Below, one piece after another: positions 57,365 to 64,000 of a stretch of 64,000 nt of DNA (position 1 is its first letter; every line of letters starts with the position of its first letter). The position numbers and the translations under genes were made by a program. The DNA is from Pisaster brevispinus (Eukaryota > Echinodermata > Asteroidea > Forcipulatida > Asteriidae). The stretch covers positions 7,834,001 through 7,898,000 of the forward strand of contig JAMKCF010000014.1 in the NCBI GenBank assembly GCA_023634235.1, in the 5' to 3' direction. The notes beneath the pieces are model-generated. The model had not been told where the DNA came from, made no database searches, and saw nothing but the letters and a program-made list of their open reading frames with translations.

Positions 57365-60300
57365 TGTTGTTAATTGTGGTTTGTTTCTTCAATTATACAA
57401 TTACCAGTGATTAATACCTACCTGTTGGTGTGATATCTGCATGATTACAGCGAAGCTGGTGAGATGTGTCATGTAACAGACAGTATGGGTGCTGTTAGAG
57501 GAAGCCACTCTACAACCCTCAGATGACCACGCACCGCCGTTCATGCTATAAAAAAAAAGCGGGAAAAAGTTTACAATAAACGCATAATAAAGTCAACCGG
57601 TAAAATTAGCTGAGAATAACAATCAAACACGGTTGACGTTTTTGACAGTACTTTTTACGTTCGTGTAGTTCCTACGTGTTTATTCGAATTGCCATATTAA
57701 GAGAAAAATCGAGTGTTAGGAAGATTTTTCTCGCGTCACATTTTGTTTTTTGGATGAAAAAGTTTGTCAGCATAATTTGTTCATGTGTTATTGTATTTAC
57801 TTTGTAATAATTGCTGTGAGGCAAAAATGTTATTGACAGTTGTAAGAGACCTATAGTATGACTAGCCAATTCTGAATTCACTCCTTGAAAATTGACGGTA
57901 GAGTTAGGGTAAGGGTTAGGGTTAGGGTTGTAGGGTTAGGGTTAGGGTTGTAGGGTTAGGGTTAGGGGTTAGGGTAGTTTAGGATACAGGATATAGGTTA
58001 AGGTTAATTCGGTTAGAAGGTCTTTTTAGGGTTAGACTTGGATCCGCTGGTTAATGCCAGTTAGTAAACACCTGAGGACCAGTCAAAATTCTATCCGAGT
58101 GGTCTAGGTAGTTCATTGTATAAAAGCATGCCTATTTAATATGAAATATGAACTTGTGCAAAAGCTTGTTAACCAGTAAAGCAACAACTTTAAAACTGGC
58201 CCTGCTCGCTAATCACTGAAAGTTCAGGTCAAATATTACAATTTATTTTTCTGCAGTTTTATTCCCCCCTTTTCATTGGAACAATATTTAGTATAATTTT
58301 TGGGAAACCGTCTGAAGATAATTTGGCCAATAGATTTTCGAAAAGCTATCAGATCTTGGAAAGACCATTCGATTTGCGAAAAACTGTGTAACACAATTAT
58401 ACTTGTAAAGTATTTATATCACTATTTTATACAAAAACAAAATGCACCTTAGTCTAATAATTTTCCCTACTTGACTGCATATAAAATGTGACTGTTTCTA
58501 AGAAACCTTCCCGCCACTTAGTAACTATATAAGTTTAATATATATGTTAAATGAATTTATTTTTAAAGAGATATCGTCTAACATCACAAGGCCGGGAAGC
58601 CACTTCAAGGTGAGGGTATCACTGAACTGATTTGGGGTCGATTTCACAAAGATAGTCCTAACTTAGGACTAGTCTTGGGAGTTATTAAAAACTTAAAGCT
58701 AACCCTAAAGTTACAACGAGTAACCCGTCCTAACTCGGGATAAGACTAGTCTTAACTCTCTGTGAAATCCACCCCTGGGCTGTCGACCCTAATCAACTGT
58801 CACCAGGGGCACATTGCCATGCCTACATCCTTACAGACTGTGAATGAGTAACGCTGTTGGCTGAAACATGGTTACCCCCTTCACATTCCATAAGGATGTA
58901 AGCGTTTGTATCATCCACTAGAAGCCTGGCTGGTAGAGCAGAATGCACTACCTTCCCTAACACTACCGATAATCACATTCCAATAAATGAATGTCTTTCA
59001 AAAAAACTACCTGTCTAGTCATTTCGGTCAGCGTTTTCAAATCCAATCCTATTAGATTATAGTTCGCTTTCCGCCACGTCTTGCAATTCTCAATGGTGCA
59101 CACCAATATTTACACAGTATTGTAAACACAAGGGAAGAAATCGAAACACAATTCCCGCCAAGTGGAAAATGTAAATAAATGATAGTGGCTGTAAATTAAA
59201 CAGTCCTATTGCCGCACGTGGTGACTCAAGCACGAAGTGTACACTTCATTTCTTTCTCACATCGAAGCTGCAATGTACATATTTATCTAACGTTATGATA
59301 ATAACGCATTACCGTTCAAAAAACGGCATACAGTGTTTTGTTTTGTTTTGGTTTTGTTTGGTTTGTTTAAATAATTCGAGGGGAACACTGACATATGCTT
59401 CTTCTATTTTTTATTGATGATCTAGTTTTATTTGTTTAAAACGAGATTGTCAACGTGTGACTAAAAAAAAAATTATACGTCGAGTGTCTTTTTCCGGACT
59501 TTTTGTAAAATTCATAGACTAAATATATTCGATAAGAAGATTTGAAAATTTGAATTGGTAGTTTTGTAAAAGAAAAAAGTTAAGTTTTTTTTCTACATCT
59601 ACACAGTGTAATTGGAGGAATAAAGACAACAGAAAGCAGGTAGTGTAAGTTACTTTAAATATTCTATATTTAAAAAAAAAATAGAAAGAAACTAAAACGA
59701 CAGTCTAGTTGAACGAAATTTAACATACCGATAATAATGCTTTCGAGATCAAGAAATAAAAGCCCGTCCCAAAACAAACAGACGAACAAACACCCCAACA
59801 GCCCAACAAACAGACAAACAATGAACGATTTATTGAAGGTTTCCCTAAAGTCTAAACTAAAACCTGATAAGTCCAATAGATTCTGCATTTAAATGTTGTG
59901 TAATGAAAATATAAAGAATGTCGGTAAATCCCAAGTGAACCTTATCCCGCCCCAGCAATCTAAATTAGACAAAATTTACTGCTCTTCCAGTGTAATTTTG
60001 GAGTTGTCATTCTACGAAAACGATTAATTGCAGTAATGTAAAAAAAGAAGAAGTAAATAACACATAAAGAACTTGTACCGGTGTCGCTGATTTTGACATT
60101 ATTTTTGTCACACTAATCAAAACCCACGCGTTTTGCAAGTTATAATCATTTTTACATTCGCTATACTTGCTCAAACAAATTTATGTCAAAATATTGTGAT
60201 GCCAGTAAGTTATTAAATGCAGTTCTTTACTTTCAACACCCGTGGATGTCTCATTTACCAGATGACGACAGAAGATCACATTAAATTTTAATAATGGCGA

Positions 60301-63059
60301 GGGAGGATAAGAGGAAGATTGTGGTTTTCATATCATACGCTTAATAATTATGATTTCGGGTCGCACGCAATGCACGTGTGTACTTTTTAGACACGATGGA
60401 TCTTGTGTAACTCAACATTAGACAGACCTCGCACCCCAGACCCCACTCGCCCCACCTCTCTTCTGATTAGAAATGAACCACATAAAACCAGTTCAGCTGT
60501 ATGTTCAAACGATAAGTAGACACACATTGACACACGATGGAAGATTGCAATACGTGACTGATGGTTGAAACTTTCTACTTGAAATAAGGCCGTGTTTGAA
60601 TTGGCGGCTACGGCTACGGCTGGATCGCTGCGTCATCATGCGTTAAAGTTAAGGACGATATTAGCAAAACCCATAGCAACAGTCGTAGCCGTAGCCACAG
60701 TCGCACTGTGCACACACTGTGCCTTACAAAGGCAGACACTTTCTTACATTACAACCATATGGGATATTTTCATGCTTCATTAATAGGGCATTTAAGTAAT
60801 TCTACAATAGGCCTTTGTTGTGGAATATGTTTGGAAGGATCATGAGGAACCTCCATTGATGGATTGAGAAGGGTTTTGTAGTTTGAGGCCCCGTGACAAA
60901 AACACAGGTTTTAAAAAATAATTAACGAATCCTGAGACGCCAGAGCCTAGCTAGAACTGATACCTAAGCCTGAACCAAAAGCCTAAGCCGAAACCGAAGT
61001 CGAAGCCAGAACCAAAGTCTAAGCCGGAACCAAAGCCTAAGCCGGAACCGAAGCCTAAGCCGGATCCGAAGCCTAAGCCGGAACCAAAGTCGAAGCCGGA
61101 ACCAAAGCCTAAGCCGTAACCAAAGTCGAAGCCGGAACCAAAGCCTCAGCCGGAACCGAAGCCTAAGCCGGAACCAAAGTCGAAGCCGTGGATTCAAAAA
61201 TAGAGGGAATCTAGCAGCCTCTAAAATATTACAATACTGCAGTAAAATAAAAGAGAAATTACTACGAGCATCTTCCCCTACCACGCCCCCCCCCCCCACA
61301 CCCACATACACGACCATTGCAAATTAATGTTACCATGGATCCCGACCAGTTATTTTTGATCTGTAATCATTGGAAGCATTTTCACAAGTTCGGTTGTGCG
61401 GCAGTGATGCGGCTCGGTTCTCGGAAATTGTTCCGGTCAATGAATATTTTACGTCAGAAACCTGTTTCTAGTCAGGTTCGCCCTAACACGACCTTCACCG
61501 AAGAGAAAGTAGGAAAAAAAGCCAGGTGCCATTTTCGAACTATCGACATCATTGTTTATTAGCGTTAATGCATACAGGGAACTTGTCAAAGAAGGCAGCA
61601 GCATTGTCATTAAATCGTTTACTCACCCGTCTGCTTTCCAGTACCGACATGACGCACCCGCTGTTTGATTTTTTGGCTGCAGATAAATGGAAAACAATTT
61701 TTTACCCTGATATTTTGTAGGTAATTGTTGCTTCAATCTCACGTCCCGTATTGACCTGCTTCTTTTCTAGAAGCGGTAAAATATCATCAGTGAAGTGAAA
61801 ATAAGTGCTGGTACGGCTGTACGCTTAACCACTTGCATTTCAGACTAAACTGACTCTTAATATGTAGGTCATCATTAACAAACGTGTTCAGCTTCAATTA
61901 TTAACAAACAACCCGTAGCAATTTTACAGGTAATAATGTTGTGTGTCTTTGGGGGTGCTGGGGTGTTTGTTTCTTTGTTTTTAAGTGAAGTTTGAAGCTT
62001 TGCTTGGTGTGGGAAATAAAAAAAATAACTATAACTAGTTAACTTGCTGGTAGAACCATGTCTAAAATTTCTTTTGTGTGGAGTGTCGGCTCTGTACCCG
62101 CAAGTTTACTAGGTATAGTTACTTCTTGTTTGTTTTTGCAGGTTTTTTTTTCTTCTTCAGGAAAAGCAAGAGGCTACATTTGTAATGTTAATTCATTTCC
62201 ATTCAACAGCAGGCGTTGTTTTCCATTCTACGACGGGAACAGGCTATTTTCCAATACAGCCTCATTTCCGTACCATTGTTTTTAATGTGATAGGAATTCG
62301 ATGGGTGCACCGTGATAAACATTTTGGGTAGACATGTTTGAATGCCTAGTAAATATTGTTACCTCCAAGTTTGAAAAAGTTAGTTCCAGTGGCGTATCGT
62401 CAGTGAGCATTACGGCCTCGCCATCCCATCTGCGCAGTGATATAGTAGAAACGAGGCTTCCTATGGTATTTGTAGTCTTGGATCCTTCTCCCTGGCCCTT
62501 GTCATCTGCTACCGTGGATGGCAACTCCTCGTGAAGGAGACTAGCCGTGGAAATGGCTATAGTGGCTGAAACGCAAAATGTTACATCAGTCAAAGTGATA
62601 AGAAAGCTTGAAAGAGACTAATAAGGCCGTGTCCGAATTGGCGGCTACGACTACGGATATGGCTGGATCACTGGCGTCATCATGGTGTTGAAGTAAAGGA
62701 CGTCCGTAGCAACACCCTTTACAAAAGTCGTAGCTGTAGTCGTAGCCGCCATTTTGAATACAGCCCAAGAGAATAGCGACTAAAGTGAGAGACTAAGACC
62801 GTTTCCAAATTAGTGGATGCGGCTGCAGTTAGATCACAACGTCATCATGCGTTGAAGCATAGATTGCCCTTGGCAACATCCTTGGCAACAGACGCAGCCA
62901 GATTAGACTACTTTGGTTTGAAAGAGCGTTGAATTATAGTCTTACCTCCAGCCGCTTTGACAGACTTTGGTAGAGAAATTGAGAAGGTCTGGTTTCCCAG
63001 CTGTCCACCAATAGCTTCATCATCGTCACACTCCACACACAACGTCATCACCTTCATAA
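42466..63059 (-). CDS. Adhesion G-protein-coupled receptor (last 13 exons; N-terminal ectodomain outside window)
   Basis: Thirteen exons join in phase to 467 residues and a TAG stop. In order they are 63059-62946, 62565-62363, 61676-61627, 57545-57422, 54834-54740, 54513-54402, 51815-51665, 51467-51401, 50309-50243, 49353-49268, 48356-48230, 47135-47094 and 42633-42466. The protein has the C-terminal part of a GAIN domain, a GPS with the HL|T cleavage site (THLTSFAVIM), then seven membrane helices with family marks: CxxxGILLHFFLLATFFWML (TM3), CWLTVGNGGIFAF (ECL2/TM5), LLGCTWLIGLLSFN (TM6) and LQGVFIFILYCLLNDE (TM7). Cysteines in TM3 and ECL2 can form the usual disulfide. The tail is short, basic and S/T-rich, ending AVKL. 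GPS autoproteolysis should expose a tethered agonist beginning TSFAVIM. I cannot assign a subfamily without the ectodomain. The locus is rich in MITEs. Confidence 0.93.
42784..42927. mobile_element. GGCGGCTACGGCTA MITE, copy 1
   Basis: The ends GGCTGTGTCCGCATAGGCGG and CCGCCAATTTTCGGATACAGCC are inverted. The interior holds TGGATCGCTGCGTCATC and GTCCTTAGCAAAAC, shared by four other copies in the receptor locus. Confidence 0.85.
43311..43443. mobile_element. GGCGGCTACGGCTA MITE, copy 2
   Basis: CCGTGTCCGAATAGGCGGCT ... CATCATGCGTTGAAGTA ... CTTAGCAACAGCCGTAGCCG ... CGGACACGG. Terminal inverted repeats intact. Confidence 0.85.
43941..44062. repeat. 18-bp minisatellite
   Basis: About six and a half almost identical copies of CCTGCCCTCCACCTCTCC. 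The multiple-of-three length keeps both strands open and gives false ORFs. Confidence 0.95.
45005..45350. mobile_element. MITE-like repeat, family D copy with terminal inverted repeats
   Basis: GGCAAAGTATACCTTTGGTT at the left and ACCAAAGGTATACCTGGCC at the right are inverted. The interior matches 34,997-35,345. An internal palindrome (TCTGAGAAACGTTT) lies at about 45,150-45,190. Confidence 0.8.
45648..45670. repeat. (TA)n microsatellite
   Basis: About ten TA units in a receptor intron. Confidence 0.9.
46007..46282 (+). CDS. ORF of 91 codons with a possible SAM-like pattern
   Basis: The ORF reads MDRFEEGILASVRWFQYRFD ... LNGRQLMFLDIDKIRTEMGV ... KYKGTLQRYTCEVRDLIYFL. The spacing G-x-x-L-x-x-L-x-x-x-x-I...MGV-x-x-x-G...I-x-x-L resembles helices 2-5 of a SAM domain, but this is a weak by-eye match. 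It lies on the plus strand inside the last receptor intron. It could be a decayed gene copy, a retroelement relic or chance. Confidence 0.25.
   Translation: MDRFEEGILASVRWFQYRFDGISSKFRNELNTFLYKNVRTHIILNGRQLMFLDIDKIRTEMGVKYKGTLQRYTCEVRDLIYFLTFIGPSRN
46531..46940. mobile_element. MITE interrupted by a SINE (nested insertion)
   Basis: TCGATTTCACAAAGAGCTAA at 46,534 and CGCTTTGTGAAATGCAG at 46,922 are inverted ends of the same type as the element at 58,632-58,785. Between them, 46,745-46,902 carries a minus-strand tRNA-like head. Confidence 0.55.
46745..46902 (-). mobile_element. tRNA-like SINE (third type)
   Basis: On the minus strand: TGGCTAGTGCGTAAAGCCAC, then CCTGGTTCGATTCCCGGCGA (B box), followed by a body with GGCTCTCCCCTGTGTGCC. 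It differs from families A and B. Confidence 0.6.
47094..47135 (-). CDS. Adhesion GPCR exon: end of TM7 (42 nt)
   Basis: The exon encodes GVFIFILYCLLNDE, the near-universal end of the adhesion 7TM core. The acceptor is TTTGTTGCAG and the donor GAG|GTAAGG. Confidence 0.94.
47200..47290 (-). mobile_element. tRNA-like sequence (SINE head or tRNA pseudogene)
   Basis: The minus strand reads GATAGCCCAGTTGGTGGAGC (A box), GACCGTTAATCC (anticodon arm, GTT = Asn) and CGCAGGTTCAAATCCCGT (B box). The acceptor stem does not pair well and an A/T-rich tail follows, so it is not called as a working tRNA gene. Confidence 0.55.
48230..48356 (-). CDS. Adhesion GPCR exon: TM6, ECL3 and TM7
   Basis: The exon encodes IALRAILLTLPLLGCTWLIG, LLSFNADTLVFAYIF and VVLNSLQ. 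LPLLG-TW is the signature of adhesion TM6. The donor is CAG|GTTTGT. Confidence 0.94.
48441..48594. mobile_element. Hairpin element with a GATCGAAACGTCGA core
   Basis: GTACACAAAACTCTCTCTC at the left and GAGAGAGTTTTATGTATATG at the right are inverted; GTGGTTC/GAACCAC arms follow. The centre has GATCGAAACGTCGAG (48,516-48,530), shared inverted with 52,898-52,912. Confidence 0.65.
48720..49175. repeat. Degenerate minisatellite
   Basis: Seven or more units of the type TGCCGATATTGGGCTCGTTT separated by ATCATGGGAA-like words, with G-runs at 48,928 and 49,142. Confidence 0.8.
49268..49353 (-). CDS. Adhesion GPCR exon: TM5 end and ICL3, GC donor
   Basis: The exon encodes INVGIIIQVIRVFLSLKANM, then NKKKVERI plus 2 nt. 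The only donor that keeps the reading frame is AAG|GCAAGT, the strong consensus of GC-AG introns; the acceptor of the next exon is normal. Confidence 0.88.
49545..49995. mobile_element. MITE-like repeat, family E copy
   Basis: TTTTAAGGTAGGGTCATCGT at the left and ACGGTATGACTCTGCCTTTAAA at the right are inverted ends. GATGCTTACTACCATTTTCA near 49,862 recurs at 53,850 as a 3' fragment. Confidence 0.7.
50243..50309 (-). CDS. Adhesion GPCR exon: ECL2 and TM5
   Basis: The exon encodes CWLTVGNGGIFAFIAPAAAV then IL. CWL is the ECL2 disulfide cysteine motif. The donor is TTG|GTAATG. Confidence 0.93.
50760..51030. repeat. Interspersed repeat, inverted relative of 11,900-12,110
   Basis: CACCGGGTAAAATTTCGGTT and AAGGGGCGGGAGGGTTGATT are the reverse complement of the words near 12,110. 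A G-run at 51,012 ends it. Confidence 0.6.
51401..51467 (-). CDS. Adhesion GPCR exon: TM4
   Basis: The exon encodes FPMIIVGVTMAASFVSYDTK then H, after 2 nt that complete a Val codon. The acceptor TTGTTCCCCCAG and the donor ACAG|GTAATT fit. Confidence 0.9.
51665..51815 (-). CDS. Adhesion GPCR exon: TM3 and start of TM4
   Basis: The exon encodes GVCKTVGILLHFFLLATFFW, MLNEGIFLLSKTT and TYVAVGW. It holds the conserved TM3 cysteine and FFWML-EG. The donor is GG|GTGAGC. Confidence 0.93.
51816..52730. other. Receptor intron (TM2-TM3), nothing recognised
   Basis: AT-rich, no exon-like sequence in phase. Confidence 0.4.
52735..52835. repeat. (CAAA)n simple repeat
   Basis: Degenerate ACAA/CACCCCAA units in a receptor intron. 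Confidence 0.9.
52860..52945 (-). repeat. Retroelement-end motif
   Basis: The minus strand reads CTGAAGACGATCAAAGCTTA, then CTGATCGAAACGTCGGGTTG (52,934-52,895): a short stem-loop flanked by CTGAAGA and GAAACGTC. Words of this kind are known to me from ends of Penelope-like and related elements. Confidence 0.45.
53850..53965. mobile_element. Family E 3' fragment
   Basis: GATGCTTACTACCCTTCCAT and GTGTGACCCTACCTTTAA match the right end of 49,545-49,995. Confidence 0.6.
54402..54513 (-). CDS. Adhesion GPCR exon: TM2
   Basis: The exon encodes MYRADRNIIHMNLAVSLMIA, then QLIFVFGIDSTEDKNPQ. RNxIHxNL and LIFVFGID are strongly conserved in adhesion GPCRs. The acceptor is GGATCAG and the donor CAG|GTAGGA. 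Confidence 0.93.
54508..54690. repeat. Tandem copies of the TM2-exon acceptor region
   Basis: About four units of 38-47 bp (CATCCTGATCCAAAAAGAAT, then CAAATTATTATC) start at the exon 54,402-54,513 acceptor and run into the intron. Each copy carries the minus-strand words TTTTTGGATCAGGATGTG or variants. Confidence 0.85.
54740..54834 (-). CDS. Adhesion GPCR exon: TM1
   Basis: The exon encodes DLPKSLDYLTWAGCALSITC, then LAVMLIIFLTQ plus 2 nt: a hydrophobic helix at the position and with the motif of adhesion TM1. The acceptor is TTTTTTTGCAG and the donor AAAA|GTAAAA. Confidence 0.9.
54965..55085 (+). mobile_element. SINE family A head fragment
   Basis: CATGGCCGAGCGGTCTAGCA (A box), GTATGGGTTCGGGTCTTGG (B box), CACTTGTGTCCTTGAACGAG and ACACTTAATGG, then unrelated sequence. 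Confidence 0.75.
55086..57330. other. Receptor intron (GPS-TM1)
   Basis: No exon recognised. A repeat-like GGGGCGTAGCAAGGTC block lies at about 56,773. Confidence 0.4.
57333..57368. repeat. (TAG)n microsatellite
   Basis: About ten TAG units, 54 bp from the GPS exon donor. It encodes a false poly-Val/poly-Tyr ORF. Confidence 0.9.
57422..57545 (-). CDS. Adhesion GPCR exon: GPS cleavage motif
   Basis: The exon encodes MNGGAWSSEGCRVASSN, STHTVCYMTHLTSFAVIM and QISHQQ. Trp, Cys, Cys and the cleavage triplet H-L-T are present. The second Cys of the usual C-x-C is replaced by Met (CYM). The donor is CAG|GTAGGT. Confidence 0.93.
57903..57977. repeat. Interstitial telomere-type repeat
   Basis: About ten GGGTTA units, with GTAGGGTTAGGGTTAGGGTT blocks and small slips, in the intron before the GPS exon. 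Confidence 0.9.
58632..58785. mobile_element. MITE with TTTCACA termini
   Basis: TCGATTTCACAAAGATAGTC and CTAACTTAGGACTAGTCTT at the left mirror AAGACTAGTCTTAACTCTCT and GTGAAATC at the right, with arms of about 50 bp. Confidence 0.8.
58786..60586. other. Receptor intron, nothing recognised
   Basis: AT-rich, with a TTTTG-rich run near 59,335-59,370 and a CAAAC-rich stretch near 59,775-59,820. Confidence 0.4.
60587..60710. mobile_element. GGCGGCTACGGCTA MITE, copy 3
   Basis: GGCCGTGTTTGAATTGGCGG, TGGATCGCTGCGTCATCATG, and CAACAGTCGTAGCCGTAGCC. The right terminus is worn. Confidence 0.8.
60965..61190. repeat. 18-bp minisatellite next to a receptor exon
   Basis: About twelve AAGCCTAAGCCGGAACCG-type units alternating with AAGTCGAAGCCGGAACCA. 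False ORFs on the minus strand read RLRLWF repeats. Confidence 0.95.
61627..61676 (-). CDS. Adhesion GPCR exon: start of GPS motif (50 nt)
   Basis: This tiny exon encodes PKNQTAGASCRYWKAD plus 2 nt. CRYW matches the C-x-[FY]-W opening of the GPS. The acceptor is TTATCTGCAG and the donor CGG|GTGAGT. Its phase joins the exons on either side. Confidence 0.87.
62363..62565 (-). CDS. Adhesion GPCR exon: GAIN domain
   Basis: The exon encodes TIAISTASLLHEELPSTV..., GSLVSTISLRRWDGEAVML and TDDTPLELTFSNLE. The pattern VxSxSL...L..PxxLTF is typical of the GAIN subdomain before the GPS. The acceptor is TGCGTTTCAG and the donor GAG|GTAACA. Confidence 0.87.
62625..62766. mobile_element. GGCGGCTACGGCTA MITE, copy 4
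   Basis: GGCCGTGTCCGAATTGGCGG at the left and CGTAGCCGCCATTTTGAATACAGCC-like sequence at the right. It inserts 60 bp upstream of the GAIN exon 62,363-62,565. Confidence 0.85.
62797..62905. mobile_element. GGCGGCTACGGCTA MITE, copy 5 (diverged)
   Basis: GACCGTTTCCAAATTAGTGG, GTCATCATGCGTTGAAGCAT, CTTGGCAACA. It sits 41 bp from the exon at 62,946, so this intron is almost entirely two MITE copies. Confidence 0.65.
62946..63059 (-). CDS. Adhesion GPCR exon: GAIN domain strand region
   Basis: The acceptor TTGTCAAG precedes TTATGAAGG and the donor is GGAG|GTAAG. The exon encodes MKVMTLCVECDDDEAIGGQL, then GNQTFSISLPKSVKAAG. The internal ATG is probably not a start because the exon begins with 2 nt of a split codon. 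Earlier exons must lie beyond the window. Confidence 0.8.
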
Positions 63060-64000
63060 CTTGACAAATCAAACAGTTCGATAGTTAAGTTATTTAAATA
63101 ACATTGCATAACTTGACCTTCTGGTTAAATATAATGAGGATAATTATTTTGTTCTGTTAAACATAATAACAATAATATAGACAGCCATTACATAGCTAAC
63201 CCAAAATTAATTTCCCAGCTACGAAATATATTTATTACAAATGCAACAGTGGCGTTTGCGGACCAGGGGGCACGACCCCTTCAGATTGACGACATTGCCC
63301 CCCCCCCCCCCCCCCCGTGTCCTCCCCTCTTTTATTTGAAATCTGGACCTTCGATATTAAATTTACAAGAATAAAATTTCACATCTTATATGCTGTGATG
63401 TAGTAATTTAATAGTGTCAAACTATTGTTTACCTCCACGTCAGATTGTCTTATAACAAAACAGTAAACGGCACAACGAGAGCACTGAAAAGGAACTTGTT
63501 TACGAAAAATCCAAACAAAAAGTCTAAGTTGTGGCTTGTCGTGGCTGAGCGGTTGAGAGCGCCGGACTCAAGCTCTGGTGTTTCTGATCAGCAGAGTGTG
63601 GGTTCGAGTCCCGGTCGTGGCACTTGTGTCCTTGAGCAAGATGCTTAACCAAAAAAATATTTGTGCTTCGGATGGAACATTATTGAGAAATTTCACTTTT
63701 AAGACATCCCATGGTTTCATTACCAGAAATATATAAGAATAAAAATCCCTCCTGAACAAATTGGTTCACCCACCCCATTTTCACCACTGATTGAATGCTG
63801 CTGCGATATTCTGTTAAAGATATTTTACAAGGACAAATTTTTGTTTGCTTGGTTATTCTTTGGGGTTTTTTTACAGAGAGACCCATCCTGATCATTCCAA
63901 ACCAATACCTTGAGAATGTTCATCCCGCGGTGTATTTCCTAAAGGCCTGCGCTAAACGTCGCACTTTTGCTGTGTCGAACTCAAACAATTAGAACGTGAT
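63060..64000. other. Right edge: receptor intron with a C-run and a SINE head
   Basis: No further receptor exon was recognised. A C-run of about 20 lies at 63,297-63,316 in a repeat-like block (GGGGGCACGACCCCTTC). Confidence 0.5.
63535..63655 (+). mobile_element. SINE family A head (well preserved tRNA-like part)
   Basis: GTCGTGGCTGAGCGGTTGAG (A box), GCCGGACTCAAGCTCTGG, GTGTGGGTTCGAGTCCCGG (B box), then CACTTGTGTCCTTGAGCAAG and an A-rich end. The tRNA-Leu-like head lacks a matching 3' acceptor strand, so it is not called as a tRNA gene. Confidence 0.75.

Noticed and set aside
57108..57410. ORF ending in poly-Val/poly-Tyr
   Set aside because: The run is a TAG microsatellite and the remainder has no recognisable content.
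60964..61317. Minus-strand ORF with RLRLWF repeats
   Set aside because: It arises from the 18-bp AAGCCTAAGCCGGAACC minisatellite.
62946..63059. Receptor start codon at the internal ATG (MKVMTL)
   Set aside because: It lies 2 nt after a splice acceptor, has no signal peptide, and the GAIN domain needs upstream residues.
63540..63612. Functional tRNA-Leu gene
   Set aside because: A and B boxes are good, but the 3' side does not pair with the 5' acceptor strand and the sequence continues into the SINE body shared with other copies.

Overview
This is nuclear DNA from an animal. Genes are split by many short GT-AG introns, intergenic and intronic DNA is AT-rich, and there are tRNA-derived SINEs, palindromic MITE-like elements, LINE fragments and minisatellites. 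The gene set and the protein sequences fit an invertebrate deuterostome. An echinoderm, perhaps a sea star, is my best guess, but nothing here proves the taxon.

Four protein-coding genes can be read with consistent exon phases. (1) Positions 1761-6631, plus strand: the last four coding exons of trimethyllysine dioxygenase (TMLHE, carnitine synthesis), truncated at its 5' side in this window. (2) Positions 30172-12189, minus strand: a complete eight-exon TTC14 gene (S1 RNA-binding domain, TPRs and a 1,241-residue RS/charged tail in the last exon), about 1,694 aa. (3) Positions 32388-36673, plus strand: complete ribosomal protein L8 (RPL8/uL2), 258 aa in five coding exons, with a polyadenylation signal. 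(4) Positions 63059-42466, minus strand: the last 13 exons of an adhesion G-protein-coupled receptor (part of the GAIN domain, GPS, 7TM and a short tail, 467 aa seen), whose N-terminal ectodomain lies to the right of the window.

TMLHE and TTC14 are convergent, TTC14 and RPL8 are divergent (about 2.2 kb between start codons), and RPL8 and the receptor are convergent. The genes are not an operon or a pathway. They are housekeeping or signalling genes that happen to be neighbours.

The space between exons is dominated by repeats. There are two or more tRNA-headed SINE families, several foldback families (including a five-copy family in the receptor locus), two large foldbacks around RPL8, minisatellites with 15-, 16- and 18-bp units, and interstitial TTAGGG-type repeats. 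The non-genic signals most worth a second look are: a roughly 950-bp near-perfect inverted repeat upstream of RPL8 whose arms each carry an outward-facing AAGATGGCGGC element; a CpG-rich promoter-like island plus a broken SGNH-hydrolase-like exon inside TTC14 intron 4; a MITE carrying paired CTCF-like motifs; a GC-AG intron and a GPS lacking a canonical cysteine in the receptor; and tandem copies of a splice-acceptor region. I found no CRISPR array, operon or complete new multi-gene system.
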